A stretch of DNA of 64,000 nt, from the NCBI RefSeq assembly GCF_003985125.1, contig NZ_ML133569.1, positions 62,001 through 126,000 on the forward strand, written 5' to 3'. Shown in pieces: positions 20,849 to 29,887 of the stretch. Below the pieces are notes generated by a model. That model had not been told where the DNA came from. It saw only the letters and a list, made by a program, of their open reading frames with translations, and ran no database searches. Numbering within the stretch: position 1 is the stretch's first letter; each line of letters begins with the position of its first letter. Source of the stretch: Rhizobium phaseoli (GTDB lineage: Bacteria; Pseudomonadota; Alphaproteobacteria; Rhizobiales; Rhizobiaceae). The position numbers and the translations under genes are program-made.

Positions 20849-23800
20849 TTATTGAAACTCGAAGATTTGCCGGAAAACACCGGGCGCGATGATCGAAAGC
20901 GGGTTGATCTGCAGGTTCGGCTGGTCGAACTTGCCGGTCAACTTGAAGGTGATGCCGATCAGTCCGCGGTCGCTGCCATTGCCGAGGATGACCCCGATCA
21001 GCGGCAGTTCGGCGAACAGGCGATTGAGACCGTAGGCGGGCATGAAGGTGCCGGTCATATCCATATTGCCCTTGCGGTCGCGCACCACACCCTGGAAGGT
21101 CGCACCGATCTGGTCGCCGCGCAACACGCCGTTCTCGATACCGATCATGCCGTTGCGCGAGACGATGCGGGCAAAACCGCGCTGGAAGCGTTGCGACGAA
21201 GTGTCAATGTCGCGTTTGACGGCCTCGTTGAGGCTGCGCTGCTCGTTTCCGACGGGTGTCGAGACGATCGAACGCAGGCGCTGTTCGTTGACGATCGAGA
21301 AGCGGCGCACATCGAGCGAGCCGTCCCAGCCGCCCTCAGCACCCAGCCGGATCGCCAGATTGAGCAGGCCGCCCTGCATATGCTGGTAGAGATCGGCGAA
21401 ACGCGAGACTGCGCCCGCATCACCGCTGGTGATGTTGATGACGCCGCCATCCTTCATCTGGCTGACAACCGCTTCGCCGCTGTCGGTGATGCCGGAAAAA
21501 TTCAGTGCCTGCAGCTTGTCGCCGCGCAGTGACAGCTGCGCCTGGAAGTTGCCGACCTTCTCGTCGTTGAAGCCGATGACGTTTTTCAGCCTGGCGCGCA
21601 CCGACACGCCGGTGTTGTCGGCATTCCCACCATCCTCGTCGCCGGAGCCCGATTTCAACCGCGCGATTACCGGCCGCGCATCGGCGCTGTCGCCGGAGAC
21701 GGAAACGTCGAAATTGCCTTTGCTGCGCTTCACCGACAGGGCGAAATCATCAAGCGAGGAGAGCCTGACGCTGTCGAAATCGGCCGAGATCAGTCCCGCC
21801 TTGCCGACATTCAGCGAACCAGTGGCGCCGAAACCGTCGCCTTTCAGCCGGAAGTTCCTGATCTGGATATTGTCGGTCGGGCCGGATGTTTCGAATTCAG
21901 CCGTGGCGGCAATGCCGCTGCCTTTCGACCAGCCGATCCAGGGCAGTTCGAGCAGCGACTTGGTGAGATCCAGCTGGACGTCCTGCCGGTCCTCGTCGAT
22001 CCGCGTCAGCACCATTTTCACGCTGCCGCCGACGATGCCGGAAAGGCCGGGCACCAGCCTGTTGCGCTGCTCCTCGGAGAGTGTCGCGGTGATCACCCGT
22101 TGCCGCGCCGCGCTGTCGGATGCCTCGACCGGCTCGGTCAGATCGATGTCGGCCGGGACACCGTCGATCTCTGCCTTGGCGTCAAGCGTGATCTGTTTCG
22201 GATTGCCGTTCAAAGTACCGTCGAGATTGCTGATCGTCCGGCCGGAAAACGGCTTGGCGAGATTGACGTCCGCAAGCTTCATAACCGCCGTCCATTCGGC
22301 CGGCGGGGGGTTCTGCGAGGAGAGCAGGCCGAAATGCGCCTTCACGTTCGCGTCGATGTGTCCCTTGAAATCGTCGGGCGTGAAGCCGGCGCGCTGCAGC
22401 ACCCGGATCGGTTTGTAGGTCAACAGCTCGCCGACGGCATCCGCCGCACCCGAGACGGCAAGATTGATATCGGCCATCAGCGGTTTGTCGTAGGCGGAGG
22501 GTATGACGAACGTTCCCTGCCCGAGGCCAACGGACCGGCCGGAGGGGAAATAGGAAGTGCCGCTTTTGATCGAAATCGTCGCAACAGGACCGGTCAGGTC
22601 GAAATGCGCCGCCGTATCGCGCACCGGCGGAATGTCGCCGGCAACGTTCATCCGCGCGCCGGCGATGTCGAAGCCGATGCGGATTTGGTTGGCGTCGAGT
22701 TTCAATCCCTTGCCGCCGGCTGCCTCGTCGAGCCGTCCAAATGGGATGAAGACGGATATGGCGGCGTCGGTGACGGTGCCGCCAAAGAGATTGCCGTGCA
22801 CCCATGTGCGCACCTTGGGTGCCATCCAGAACGGCCAGAGCTGCTTGATCGCCGTCGTCTGCAGCTCTCTGGACTGCCCGGCGAAGCTGATTTCCGGCGA
22901 TTTATCGCCGAGCTTGACGTGCAACGCCCCGTAAAGCGCGCCGAGCGGACTGGAAACGGTCATGTTGGGAAACAGGAATTCCCGCCCGGCGACCATATAA
23001 CGTCCGGTCGCCTGGATATCGAAGGAGAGCGGCTGTTCGCCGGAGCCGCCAGGCGCGGCGGTGCCGCCGCTGACAAGCACGTCGATGCCGAAGCCCTTGC
23101 CGGCTTTCGGATCAAGTTTGTCGAGATCGATCAGCGCGCCGTTGAGAGGAACCGTGGTCGCGCCGAATTGGGCGTTCGACTTGGCGATCTCGAGCGTCTG
23201 CTTGGCGAAATCGTAGACCAGGTTGATTTGTCCGCCCGACAGTTCCTGCGGATCGCCATCCGCATAAATCAGGCCAGGATCAATATCGACCGTTGCAGCA
23301 AGTGCTGGCTGCGCGCCGTCGCGCTCCCTGGTCGCCGAAACCGTCAGGTCGACGAAGGCGCTGAGCCCCTGCCGTATCACGCCCTGATCGTTGCGTTTCA
23401 GCGCAAAGGGCGTGAGGTCGGCGTGCTTGAGCGTCGCAACCACCCTCGACACCTGGCCGCCTTCCTTCTCGGCCAGCACGTCGAGTTCCGCCACCTCGCC
23501 GTTCAGCGCAACCTCACCTGTCAATTGCAGCGAGGATGGACCGACATGCGCGAAGACGAGATTGTCGACGACGAGCGATAACGGGCCGTTTGCGGTATCG
23601 GCCAATTTAACGTCGATGCCGGAGATGCGCACGGAATTGGTCGAGCCGCGTGTCACGATGCTATCGAACATGTCGAGCTGCGAGAAGATCTTCTCCATCG
23701 CCGCCGGCATGGCGTCGATGCGCAGATCGTCGAGCTTGATAGGATTGCCGGAGGGCAGAAGCGCCGTATCGAGCGCGATATCGTCTGCTTCTATATCGGC

Positions 23801-24247
23801 GACGGCGATACGGCCGCGGAAGAGCTGCAGCGGATCGAGCCCGAGCCGCACCGAACCCGTGGTCGACAGGTGCTGGCCGCTCTGCTGGTCGATCATATTG
23901 ACGTTGCGCGCTTCGAGCGCCAGCCGGAAGTCGGAGGTGAAGCGGATGACCGTGGAGCCGACTTCGGCGCGGTAGCGCGGTCCGGCCACACTGTTCAGCG
24001 CCGCCTGCGCCTGCTGCGACAGCGGTTTGTCGAACATGCCGCTTTCGACGGTGAAGACGATCGCCGCGAGAATCAGGAGAATCAGTCCCAGAAAGCCGCA
24101 GGTCAGCTTCGCCGTGCGCCGCATCGGCGACCGCGGCGGCGGGCAATGAACGATGATCGGATCCTCGGCCTGGGCGGACGGCAAGCGGTCCAGCGCAACG
24201 ATATCCTTCTTGCGAAACGTGACCTTTTCGCCGCGGATGGCTGACAT
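20849..24247 (-). CDS. Large AsmA/YhdP-family envelope protein (DUF3971-like)
   Basis: This 1132-residue protein has a cytoplasmic N-terminal stretch of about 45 residues, one membrane segment (about 46-68: C-G-F-L-G-L-I-L-L-I-L-A-A-I-V-F) and a very long periplasmic part of repeated beta-strand units. The C terminus (Y-G-L-N-R-L-F-A-E-L-P-L-I-G then L-T-G-K-F-D-Q-P-N-L-Q-I-N-P-L-S) is characteristic of YhdP/AsmA-like proteins, now linked to phospholipid transport between the two membranes. It is transcribed alone, leftward, and divergent from the peroxiredoxin gene. Confidence 0.82.
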   Translation of the reverse strand: MSAIRGEKVTFRKKDIVALDRLPSAQAEDPIIVHCPPPRSPMRRTAKLTCGFLGLILLILAAIVFTVESGMFDKPLSQQAQAALNSVAGPRYRAEVGSTVIRFTSDFRLALEARNVNMIDQQSGQHLSTTGSVRLGLDPLQLFRGRIAVADIEADDIALDTALLPSGNPIKLDDLRIDAMPAAMEKIFSQLDMFDSIVTRGSTNSVRISGIDVKLADTANGPLSLVVDNLVFAHVGPSSLQLTGEVALNGEVAELDVLAEKEGGQVSRVVATLKHADLTPFALKRNDQGVIRQGLSAFVDLTVSATRERDGAQPALAATVDIDPGLIYADGDPQELSGGQINLVYDFAKQTLEIAKSNAQFGATTVPLNGALIDLDKLDPKAGKGFGIDVLVSGGTAAPGGSGEQPLSFDIQATGRYMVAGREFLFPNMTVSSPLGALYGALHVKLGDKSPEISFAGQSRELQTTAIKQLWPFWMAPKVRTWVHGNLFGGTVTDAAISVFIPFGRLDEAAGGKGLKLDANQIRIGFDIAGARMNVAGDIPPVRDTAAHFDLTGPVATISIKSGTSYFPSGRSVGLGQGTFVIPSAYDKPLMADINLAVSGAADAVGELLTYKPIRVLQRAGFTPDDFKGHIDANVKAHFGLLSSQNPPPAEWTAVMKLADVNLAKPFSGRTISNLDGTLNGNPKQITLDAKAEIDGVPADIDLTEPVEASDSAARQRVITATLSEEQRNRLVPGLSGIVGGSVKMVLTRIDEDRQDVQLDLTKSLLELPWIGWSKGSGIAATAEFETSGPTDNIQIRNFRLKGDGFGATGSLNVGKAGLISADFDSVRLSSLDDFALSVKRSKGNFDVSVSGDSADARPVIARLKSGSGDEDGGNADNTGVSVRARLKNVIGFNDEKVGNFQAQLSLRGDKLQALNFSGITDSGEAVVSQMKDGGVINITSGDAGAVSRFADLYQHMQGGLLNLAIRLGAEGGWDGSLDVRRFSIVNEQRLRSIVSTPVGNEQRSLNEAVKRDIDTSSQRFQRGFARIVSRNGMIGIENGVLRGDQIGATFQGVVRDRKGNMDMTGTFMPAYGLNRLFAELPLIGVILGNGSDRGLIGITFKLTGKFDQPNLQINPLSIIAPGVFRQIFEFQ

Positions 24248-24372
24248 GCGCCCTCGGGCTCTCCCTTAAATCGAAGAATTGAACCCGGTCATGCTGGACG
24301 GGTTTCCGTCCACTATATAATTCGGGGAGAGAGAGTGTCATCCACAAACCCGGCAAAAGAAAGGTTTTCCCA

Positions 24373-24846
24373 ATGGCGGTTCCCGGCATCGGTGCCCTGG
24401 CCCCCGATTTCAATCTCCCCCGCGACGGCGGCGGTCGCGTCTCGCTTTCCGATTTTCACGGCAAGCCGCTGGTGCTGTTCTTCTATCCGAAGGATGACAC
24501 CACAGGCTGCACCGCCGAATCGCTGGCTTTCTCGGCGCTGGCGCTGGAGTTTGAAGCAGCCGGCGCTGCCGTGATCGGCATGTCGCCCGATTCGGCCGCC
24601 TGCCACGACAAGTTCATCAGGAAACACCGTCTTTCGGTGGCGCTCGCCTCCGACGAGGAGAAGACAACGCTGCAGGCCTATGGCGTCTGGAAGGAAAAGA
24701 GCATGTACGGCCGCAACTTCATGGGCGTCGAGCGCACCACGTTCCTCATCCGCCACGATGGCACGATCGCGACGATTTGGCAGAAGGTGAAAGTGCAGGG
24801 CCATGCCGAAACCGTGCTCGAGGCCGTCAGGAATCTGGCCGCGTGA
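24373..24846 (+). CDS. bcp: Thioredoxin-dependent peroxiredoxin, Bcp/PrxQ family
   Basis: This 157-residue peroxiredoxin reduces hydroperoxides. The peroxidatic cysteine is Cys46 in F-Y-P-K-D-D-T-T-G-C-T. The usual Pro of T-P-G-C-T is Thr here, and the resolving cysteine five residues later (as in E. coli Bcp) is missing; Cys77 in S-A-A-C-H-D-K could act as an alternative resolving residue, as in PrxQ forms with a distant cysteine. The stop overlaps the GTG start of the DUF455 gene by four bases. Confidence 0.92.
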   Translation: MAVPGIGALAPDFNLPRDGGGRVSLSDFHGKPLVLFFYPKDDTTGCTAESLAFSALALEFEAAGAAVIGMSPDSAACHDKFIRKHRLSVALASDEEKTTLQAYGVWKEKSMYGRNFMGVERTTFLIRHDGTIATIWQKVKVQGHAETVLEAVRNLAA

Positions 24847-25670
24847 CCGGTGATTTCGCGATAAGCTCGTTGCGCGGCGGCGCCATCGACGCCATCCGCT
24901 CGGCCGATCTCGGCCGCAAGACGGCCCTTGCGCAGGAAAGCGCCACCCGCTGGTTCGCCCGCCGGGTGTCGCTGCGCTCGCCGCTCGACGCCGCCCTGCC
25001 GGAAAGACCAGGCCGTCCCGACAAACCGCTGCTGACGCCGCCGACCCAGGTAGAGAAGCGCTCGCTGCACACGCTGAAGGGCCGGATCGCCCTGCTGCAT
25101 GCCATCGCCCATATCGAGCTTAACGCCGTCGATCTGGCGCTCGATATCGTTGCGCGATTCGCGACCGAACAGGTGCCGAATTCCTTCTTCGACGGCTGGA
25201 TGCAGGTCGCTTTCGAGGAGGCGAAACATTTCCGCATGGTGCGCGCCCGCCTCAACAATCTCGGCGCCGATTACGGCGATCTTCCCGCCCATGACGGGTT
25301 GTGGCAGGCGGCCCATTCGACGCGCAACGACCTGACGGCAAGGCTCGCCGTCGTGCCGCTGATTCTCGAAGCCCGCGGCCTCGACGTCACGCCGTCGCTG
25401 CAGGCCAAGATGCGCGAGACCGGCGATCTCGAAAGCGCTGCCGTTCTCGATGTCATCTATAACGACGAAAAGGGCCATGTCGCCGTCGGCGCCAAATGGT
25501 TCCGTTTTCTCTGCGCCCGCGAAAAGCGCGATCCGGCAAAGGCCTTTCAGGAGCTGGTGCGCGCTAATTTCCGCGGGCCGCTGAAGCCGCCCTTCAACGA
25601 TCTCGCCCGTGCCGAAGCCGGACTGACGCCGTCCTTCTACCGCTCGCTGGCATCGATCAGCCACGCCTGA
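24843..25670 (+). CDS. DUF455 family ferritin-like protein
   Basis: This 275-residue protein starts at a GTG overlapping the bcp stop (GTGA), indicating coupled translation. It resembles the DUF455 family, which has a ferritin-like helical fold: the H-I-E-L-N-A-V-D-L motif, F-E-E-A-K-H-F and a late Y-N-D-E-K-G-H-V supply the Glu/His residues that would bind a di-metal centre. Its biochemical role is unknown; coupling to a peroxiredoxin suggests an oxidative-stress or metal link, which is inference. Confidence 0.82.
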   Translation: MTGDFAISSLRGGAIDAIRSADLGRKTALAQESATRWFARRVSLRSPLDAALPERPGRPDKPLLTPPTQVEKRSLHTLKGRIALLHAIAHIELNAVDLALDIVARFATEQVPNSFFDGWMQVAFEEAKHFRMVRARLNNLGADYGDLPAHDGLWQAAHSTRNDLTARLAVVPLILEARGLDVTPSLQAKMRETGDLESAAVLDVIYNDEKGHVAVGAKWFRFLCAREKRDPAKAFQELVRANFRGPLKPPFNDLARAEAGLTPSFYRSLASISHA

Positions 25671-25775
25671 GGTGATTGATTTTCTGGCGCAAATGACGGC
25701 CGCGAAAGCATTCATTAACCATAACCGTGTCTAATTTTCCGAAAGAGGCGTAGAGCATCAATCGGGAGAGCCTGC

Positions 25776-27098
25776 GTGAACAGCGGACATCAGCACCGGG
25801 TATTCGGCAGGCGGGCGCAGGAACACATCCTCATCCTGGCAAGTGGCGACAAGGTGCGCCACATGACGGTCCGGCCATGGATGGCAGCACTTGCCTTCTG
25901 CTTCGTCGGCGTCTTCTCGATCGGCTATCTCCTGGCGACCTCCTACCTCGTGCTGCGCGACGACCTGATCGGCGCCACCATGGCACGCCAGGCCCGCATG
26001 CAGCATGACTACGAGGACCGCATCGCTGCCCTTCGCTCGCAGGTCGACCGCATCACCTCCCGCCAGCTTCTTGACCAGCAGCTGGTCGAGGATAAGGTCG
26101 ACAAGCTGATGGAGCAGCAGATGGCGCTCACCTCGCGCCACGGCAAGCTCGACAACCTGCTCGACCGCGCCGAAAGCTCCGGCCTGACGGAAAAGGATGG
26201 CGCCCTGCCCGCGCCGTCATCGCCCGTCCAATCCTTTGCCCCCGATATCAAGGACAAGCGCGCTTCACTCACCGGCGGCCTCGAGGCGATCGAAAGACAG
26301 CTGGCGAGCGGCGCGCCCGCTGACGCGACGCCCGACAATTCGACGCTTGCCTATGTCCCGTCCGCCGAGACGGTCGGCGACCGCGCCGACCGGATCTTCT
26401 CCAAGGTGACGCTGTCGCTGAAGGATGTCGAGCAGGACCAGCGCAACCGCGTCGAGCAGCTGACGAGTGACGCCGGCCATGCCGCCAGCGCCATCGAAAC
26501 CGTGCTGACCCGCTTCAAGATTCCTGTGCCTGAGGAGACGGCCGCGGCCAGACAGGAAGAGGAGAGTGCTGTCGGCGGCCCCTATCTGGAGCCCGAGAGC
26601 AACGACGACTTCAACAATTCGCTGGCCGCGCTCGACGGCGCGCTGACCCGGCTGGAGGCCGTGCGCAGCACTGCCGAGTCCCTGCCCTTCCGCAACCCCG
26701 CCATCGGCAAGGAAGTCACCAGCCCCTTCGGCAACCGCCGCGACCCGTTCCTCGGCCGCCTGGCCCTCCATTCCGGCATCGACTTCCGCTTTTCGCCGGG
26801 CGAAAGGATCCGCCCGACGGCGCCCGGCAAGGTCACCGCCGCCGGCTGGACCGGCGGCTACGGCAACATGGTCGAGATCGACCACGGCAACGGCATCTCG
26901 ACGCGCTATGGCCATATGTCACAGGTTATGGTGAAGGTCGGCGACACGGTCGGCCGCAATGACGTCATCGGCCTTGCCGGCAGCACGGGCCGTTCGACCG
27001 GTACCCATCTGCACTATGAAGTGCGCCAGAACGGCCAGGCGGTAGATCCAGTATACTTCATGAATGCCGGCCTTAAACTCGCGACCTATATCAAGTAA
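25776..27098 (+). CDS. M23 (LytM-type) peptidase with coiled coil, membrane-anchored
   Basis: This 440-residue protein has a short cytoplasmic N terminus, one membrane segment (about residues 36-60), a long coiled-coil region (about 70-150), a Pro/Ala-rich linker and a C-terminal LytM domain (about 310-430). The metal ligands H332-x3-D336 (H-S-G-I-D) and H413 in H-L-H-Y-E are intact, so it is likely an active endopeptidase rather than an EnvC-like activator. The GTG at 25776 follows GGGAGAG by 6 bases. A role in septal or polar peptidoglycan remodelling is inferred. Confidence 0.88.
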   Translation: MNSGHQHRVFGRRAQEHILILASGDKVRHMTVRPWMAALAFCFVGVFSIGYLLATSYLVLRDDLIGATMARQARMQHDYEDRIAALRSQVDRITSRQLLDQQLVEDKVDKLMEQQMALTSRHGKLDNLLDRAESSGLTEKDGALPAPSSPVQSFAPDIKDKRASLTGGLEAIERQLASGAPADATPDNSTLAYVPSAETVGDRADRIFSKVTLSLKDVEQDQRNRVEQLTSDAGHAASAIETVLTRFKIPVPEETAAARQEEESAVGGPYLEPESNDDFNNSLAALDGALTRLEAVRSTAESLPFRNPAIGKEVTSPFGNRRDPFLGRLALHSGIDFRFSPGERIRPTAPGKVTAAGWTGGYGNMVEIDHGNGISTRYGHMSQVMVKVGDTVGRNDVIGLAGSTGRSTGTHLHYEVRQNGQAVDPVYFMNAGLKLATYIK

Positions 27099-27151
27099 CA
27101 GCCATCAAGTAACCATCGCTTCACTCTGCACGGAGTGCCGCCTCTCTATTT

Positions 27152-27180
27152 CTTGACTTGCCAGCCATTCGGGGCTATGT
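27152..27180 (+). promoter_or_regulatory. Predicted sigma-70 promoter of rhlE
   Basis: CTTGAC (27152-27157), 17-base spacer, CTATGT (27175-27180): 11 of 12 positions match the rhizobial consensus CTTGAC-N17-CTATAT. Transcription would begin near 27187, leaving a leader of about 70 bases before the TTG at 27256. Confidence 0.6.
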
Positions 27181-27255
27181 CGCGCTGCATTGCGGCATGC
27201 AATCCCGCCGACTCGTTCAGAGCTCGGCCGAACCGGAACGGAAACAGTTTTCCCT

Positions 27256-28755
27256 TTGACGACATTTGCTGACCTTGGCTTGAGCCAAAAAGTGCTATCC
27301 GCTGTTGCCGACGCGGGCTATTCGACCCCCACGCCCATCCAGGCGGGGGCCATTCCCTTTGCGCTCGAGCGCCGCGATATTTGCGGCATCGCGCAGACCG
27401 GCACCGGCAAGACGGCATCCTTCGTGCTGCCGATGCTGTCGCTATTGGAAAAGGGCCGTGCCCGCGCGCGCATGCCCCGCACGCTGATCCTCGAGCCGAC
27501 CCGCGAACTTGCTGCCCAGGTCGCCGAGAATTTCGAAAAATACGGCAAGAACCATCGTCTGAACGTTGCCCTTTTGATCGGCGGCGTGTCCTTCGAGGAC
27601 CAGGACCGCAAGCTCGAGCGCGGCGCCGATGTGCTGATCTGCACGCCCGGCCGCCTGCTCGACCATTTCGAGCGCGGCAAGCTCTTGATGAGCGGTGTAG
27701 AGATCCTCGTCATCGACGAAGCCGACCGCATGCTCGACATGGGCTTCATCCCCGATATCGAGCGTATCGCCAAGCTGATCCCCTTCACCCGCCAGACGCT
27801 GTTCTTCTCGGCGACCATGCCGCCGGAAATCCAGAAGCTCGCCGACCGCTTCCTGCAGAATCCGGAGCGCGTCGAGGTGGCAAAGCCGGCCTCGGCGGCA
27901 AAGACGGTGACGCAGCGCTTCGTTGCATCGCACAGCAAGGATTACGAGAAGCGCGCTGTCCTGCGCGAACTCGTGCGCGCCCAGGGCGAACTGAAGAACG
28001 CCATCATCTTCTGCAACCGCAAGAAGGATGTCGCCGATCTTTTCCGCTCGCTCGAGCGCCACGGCTTCTCCGTCGGTGCGCTGCATGGCGACATGGACCA
28101 GCGTTCGCGCACGACCATGCTGCAAAACTTCCGTGACGGCAATCTCCAGCTGCTGGTTGCCTCCGACGTCGCCGCCCGCGGCCTCGACATTCCCGATGTC
28201 AGCCACGTCTTCAATTTCGACGTGCCGATCCACTCCGAGGATTATGTCCACCGCATCGGCCGCACCGGCCGTGCCGGCCGCTCGGGTGCTGCCTTCACGC
28301 TCGTCACCAAGCGCGACACCAAATTCGTCGATGCGATCGAGAAGCTGATCGGCGAAAAGGTCGAATGGCTGAATGGCGATCTGAACTCGCTGCCGCCTGC
28401 CGAAGAAGGCAAGGACAGCGATCGCCCGCGGCGCAACGGACGCGAGCGCGGCGACAAGGATCGTGGGCGCGGACGCGGCAATCGCGGCGCTGCGAGTCAT
28501 AAATCTGATAACGACATCCAGGATAATGACGTCCAAGTGATTGAAGCAGCACCAGCAAGGGCCGAAGTCTTGAAGAACGAGCGCAAAGCAGAGCAGAAGC
28601 CGCAAAACAATGCGCGCAACAATCGGCCCTACCCGGCAAACGACGACAGCCGCGACCGCCGCCGTCATCGCGATCACGACGACGGCCCGACCCCGGTCGG
28701 TTTCGGTGACGACATCCCGGCCTTCATGCTGATCGCCGGCAGCGCCAAGGTCTGA
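27256..28755 (+). CDS. rhlE: DEAD-box RNA helicase, RhlE type
   Basis: This 499-residue ATP-dependent RNA helicase has a Q motif with its upstream Phe, motif I A-Q-T-G-T-G-K-T, motif II D-E-A-D, motif III S-A-T and motif VI H-R-I-G-R-T-G-R. The last about 110 residues are a disordered Arg/Gly/Asp-rich tail. I place the start at the TTG 27256 (M-T-T-F-A-D-L-G-L-S) because the protein should begin just before the Q-motif Phe and the predicted transcription start is near 27187; the in-frame TTG at 27190 would leave almost no leader. The Nudix gene follows after 7 bases. Confidence 0.92.
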   Translation: MTTFADLGLSQKVLSAVADAGYSTPTPIQAGAIPFALERRDICGIAQTGTGKTASFVLPMLSLLEKGRARARMPRTLILEPTRELAAQVAENFEKYGKNHRLNVALLIGGVSFEDQDRKLERGADVLICTPGRLLDHFERGKLLMSGVEILVIDEADRMLDMGFIPDIERIAKLIPFTRQTLFFSATMPPEIQKLADRFLQNPERVEVAKPASAAKTVTQRFVASHSKDYEKRAVLRELVRAQGELKNAIIFCNRKKDVADLFRSLERHGFSVGALHGDMDQRSRTTMLQNFRDGNLQLLVASDVAARGLDIPDVSHVFNFDVPIHSEDYVHRIGRTGRAGRSGAAFTLVTKRDTKFVDAIEKLIGEKVEWLNGDLNSLPPAEEGKDSDRPRRNGRERGDKDRGRGRGNRGAASHKSDNDIQDNDVQVIEAAPARAEVLKNERKAEQKPQNNARNNRPYPANDDSRDRRRHRDHDDGPTPVGFGDDIPAFMLIAGSAKV

Positions 28756-28762
28756 GCATCCG

Positions 28763-29185
28763 ATGGGCAAGCCCGGTCTCGATTTCCCGGGCTTCGGCGT
28801 CGGCCTGGTCATTGTGCGTGACGCCAAGGTTCTTCTCTATAAACGCGTGCGTCCACCGGAAGCCGGCTATTGGAACATTGTCGGCGGCAAGGTCGACCAC
28901 ATGGAGCCGGCTGAAGAAGCCGCGCGCCGCGAGGCCGAAGAAGAAACCGGCCTCAGGATCGGTCGGATCGAGCAAATCGGCATGACCGAGCAGATTATCG
29001 ATACCGACCGCCAGCACTGGATTTCACTTCTTTATCTCGCCCACGATGTCGAAGGCGAACCGCAATTGACGGAACCGGATAAACTTTCGGATTTCGGCTG
29101 GTTTTCGCTGACGGATCTGCCCGAGCCGCTATCGGCGTTCACCAAGGCGGCGATATCGACCCTGCCCGCAATCAAACGCGGTTAG
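28763..29185 (+). CDS. Nudix hydrolase
   Basis: This 140-residue protein contains a complete Nudix box (G-G-K-V-D-H-M-E-P-A-E-E-A-A then R-R-E-A-E-E-E-T-G-L), the Mg-binding helix that hydrolyses nucleoside-diphosphate-X compounds. The substrate cannot be told. It lies 7 bases after rhlE and is probably co-transcribed. Its TAG stop codon (29183-29185) is the outermost TAG of the inverted-repeat element that follows, so the natural C terminus may have been altered by that insertion. Confidence 0.9.
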   Translation: MGKPGLDFPGFGVGLVIVRDAKVLLYKRVRPPEAGYWNIVGGKVDHMEPAEEAARREAEEETGLRIGRIEQIGMTEQIIDTDRQHWISLLYLAHDVEGEPQLTEPDKLSDFGWFSLTDLPEPLSAFTKAAISTLPAIKRG

Positions 29186-29538
29186 AGCCTTTCCTGGTTA
29201 GATTGAAGCATTCTGCCGGAGCAGGTTTTCGTCAGGGCAGAGGCGATTGGCGATGGGCATACCCCCAGGTATGTCCGAGCCGATCGCCTCTGATCCTGGC
29301 TAGAGATGCCCGGCCCACCGGCCGCACCGCTTCGCCGTGGCGAAGCGATCAGTGCGTCCGGCGATTCCTAAGTCTTGCAGATTTGCCTGGCAAATCTGCG
29401 GGAGGGTTGGCTGAAACGGGCCGGCTGATCGACTGGCCGGCTTGGCCGTAGAGCTGGGCTACGACGCGCGCCGGCCGGTCGACCATCCGACTCCGTTTGA
29501 GCCAACAGAATGATTCAATCTAACCAGGAAAGGCTCTA
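29183..29538. mobile_element. MITE-like element with 33-bp terminal inverted repeats
   Basis: The 356-bp segment begins and ends with 33-bp inverted repeats (29183-29215 and 29506-29538) that differ at one position; both ends read TAGAGCCTTTCC outward-in. Inside are several perfect or near-perfect hairpins, for example GCAGATTTGCC/GGCAAATCTGC and CGCTTCGCC/GGCGAAGCG, plus AGAGGCGAT/ATCGCCTCT. No transposase frame is present. The outer TA dinucleotides could be a target duplication as for Tc/mariner (IS630)-type MITEs. The element fills the space between two convergent genes and supplies the TAG stop of each. Confidence 0.85.
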
Positions 29539-29856
29539 GCCCTCGGCGCGAAGCGCTGCCTCATAGGCCAGCCGCACCCATTTCGCCATCAGATCGGGAT
29601 CGTCGTAGGCCTCCTCGGGGATCGACCAGTAGGGCATTTTCACCGGCTTGCCCTTCTTGCCCTCATAGGCCCATTGCGTGGCGCCGGCGGCGGCAAATTC
29701 CGGGGCACTTGTCTCGTCGGCCTTCAGCAGCATCTCGTCGCGCACTTCGACCGCGACGATGCGCCCGAGGTGATAAATGCCCTTGCCGCCGAACATACGC
29801 TTGATCGTGACGGGGCCGAGCCCCTGAAACATTTCCTCGATCCCGGCATTGTCCAT
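29536..29856 (-). CDS. TfoX N-terminal domain protein
   Basis: This 106-residue protein matches the TfoX N-terminal domain family: V-T-I-K-R-M-F-G-G-K-G-I-Y followed by a strand-rich core with D-E-M-L-L-K-A-D and a C-terminal helix ending near A-L-R-A-E-G. The DNA-uptake regulator TfoX/Sxy has an extra C-terminal domain lacking here; the role of stand-alone forms is unknown. Its TAG stop (29538-29536) is formed by the end of the adjacent inverted-repeat element. The start at 29856 lies 31 bases downstream of the flavin reductase stop on the same strand. Confidence 0.82.
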   Translation of the reverse strand: MDNAGIEEMFQGLGPVTIKRMFGGKGIYHLGRIVAVEVRDEMLLKADETSAPEFAAAGATQWAYEGKKGKPVKMPYWSIPEEAYDDPDLMAKWVRLAYEAALRAEG

Positions 29857-29887
29857 TCTCAGTCCCTCGAATACCCGGCCAGCCGGA

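Noticed and set aside
22100..23581. 493-codon frame opposite the AsmA-like gene
   Set aside because: Shadow of the 1132-residue protein on the other strand.
29203..29451. 82-codon frame within the inverted-repeat element
   Set aside because: Lies in hairpin-rich DNA, no ribosome-binding site or domain.
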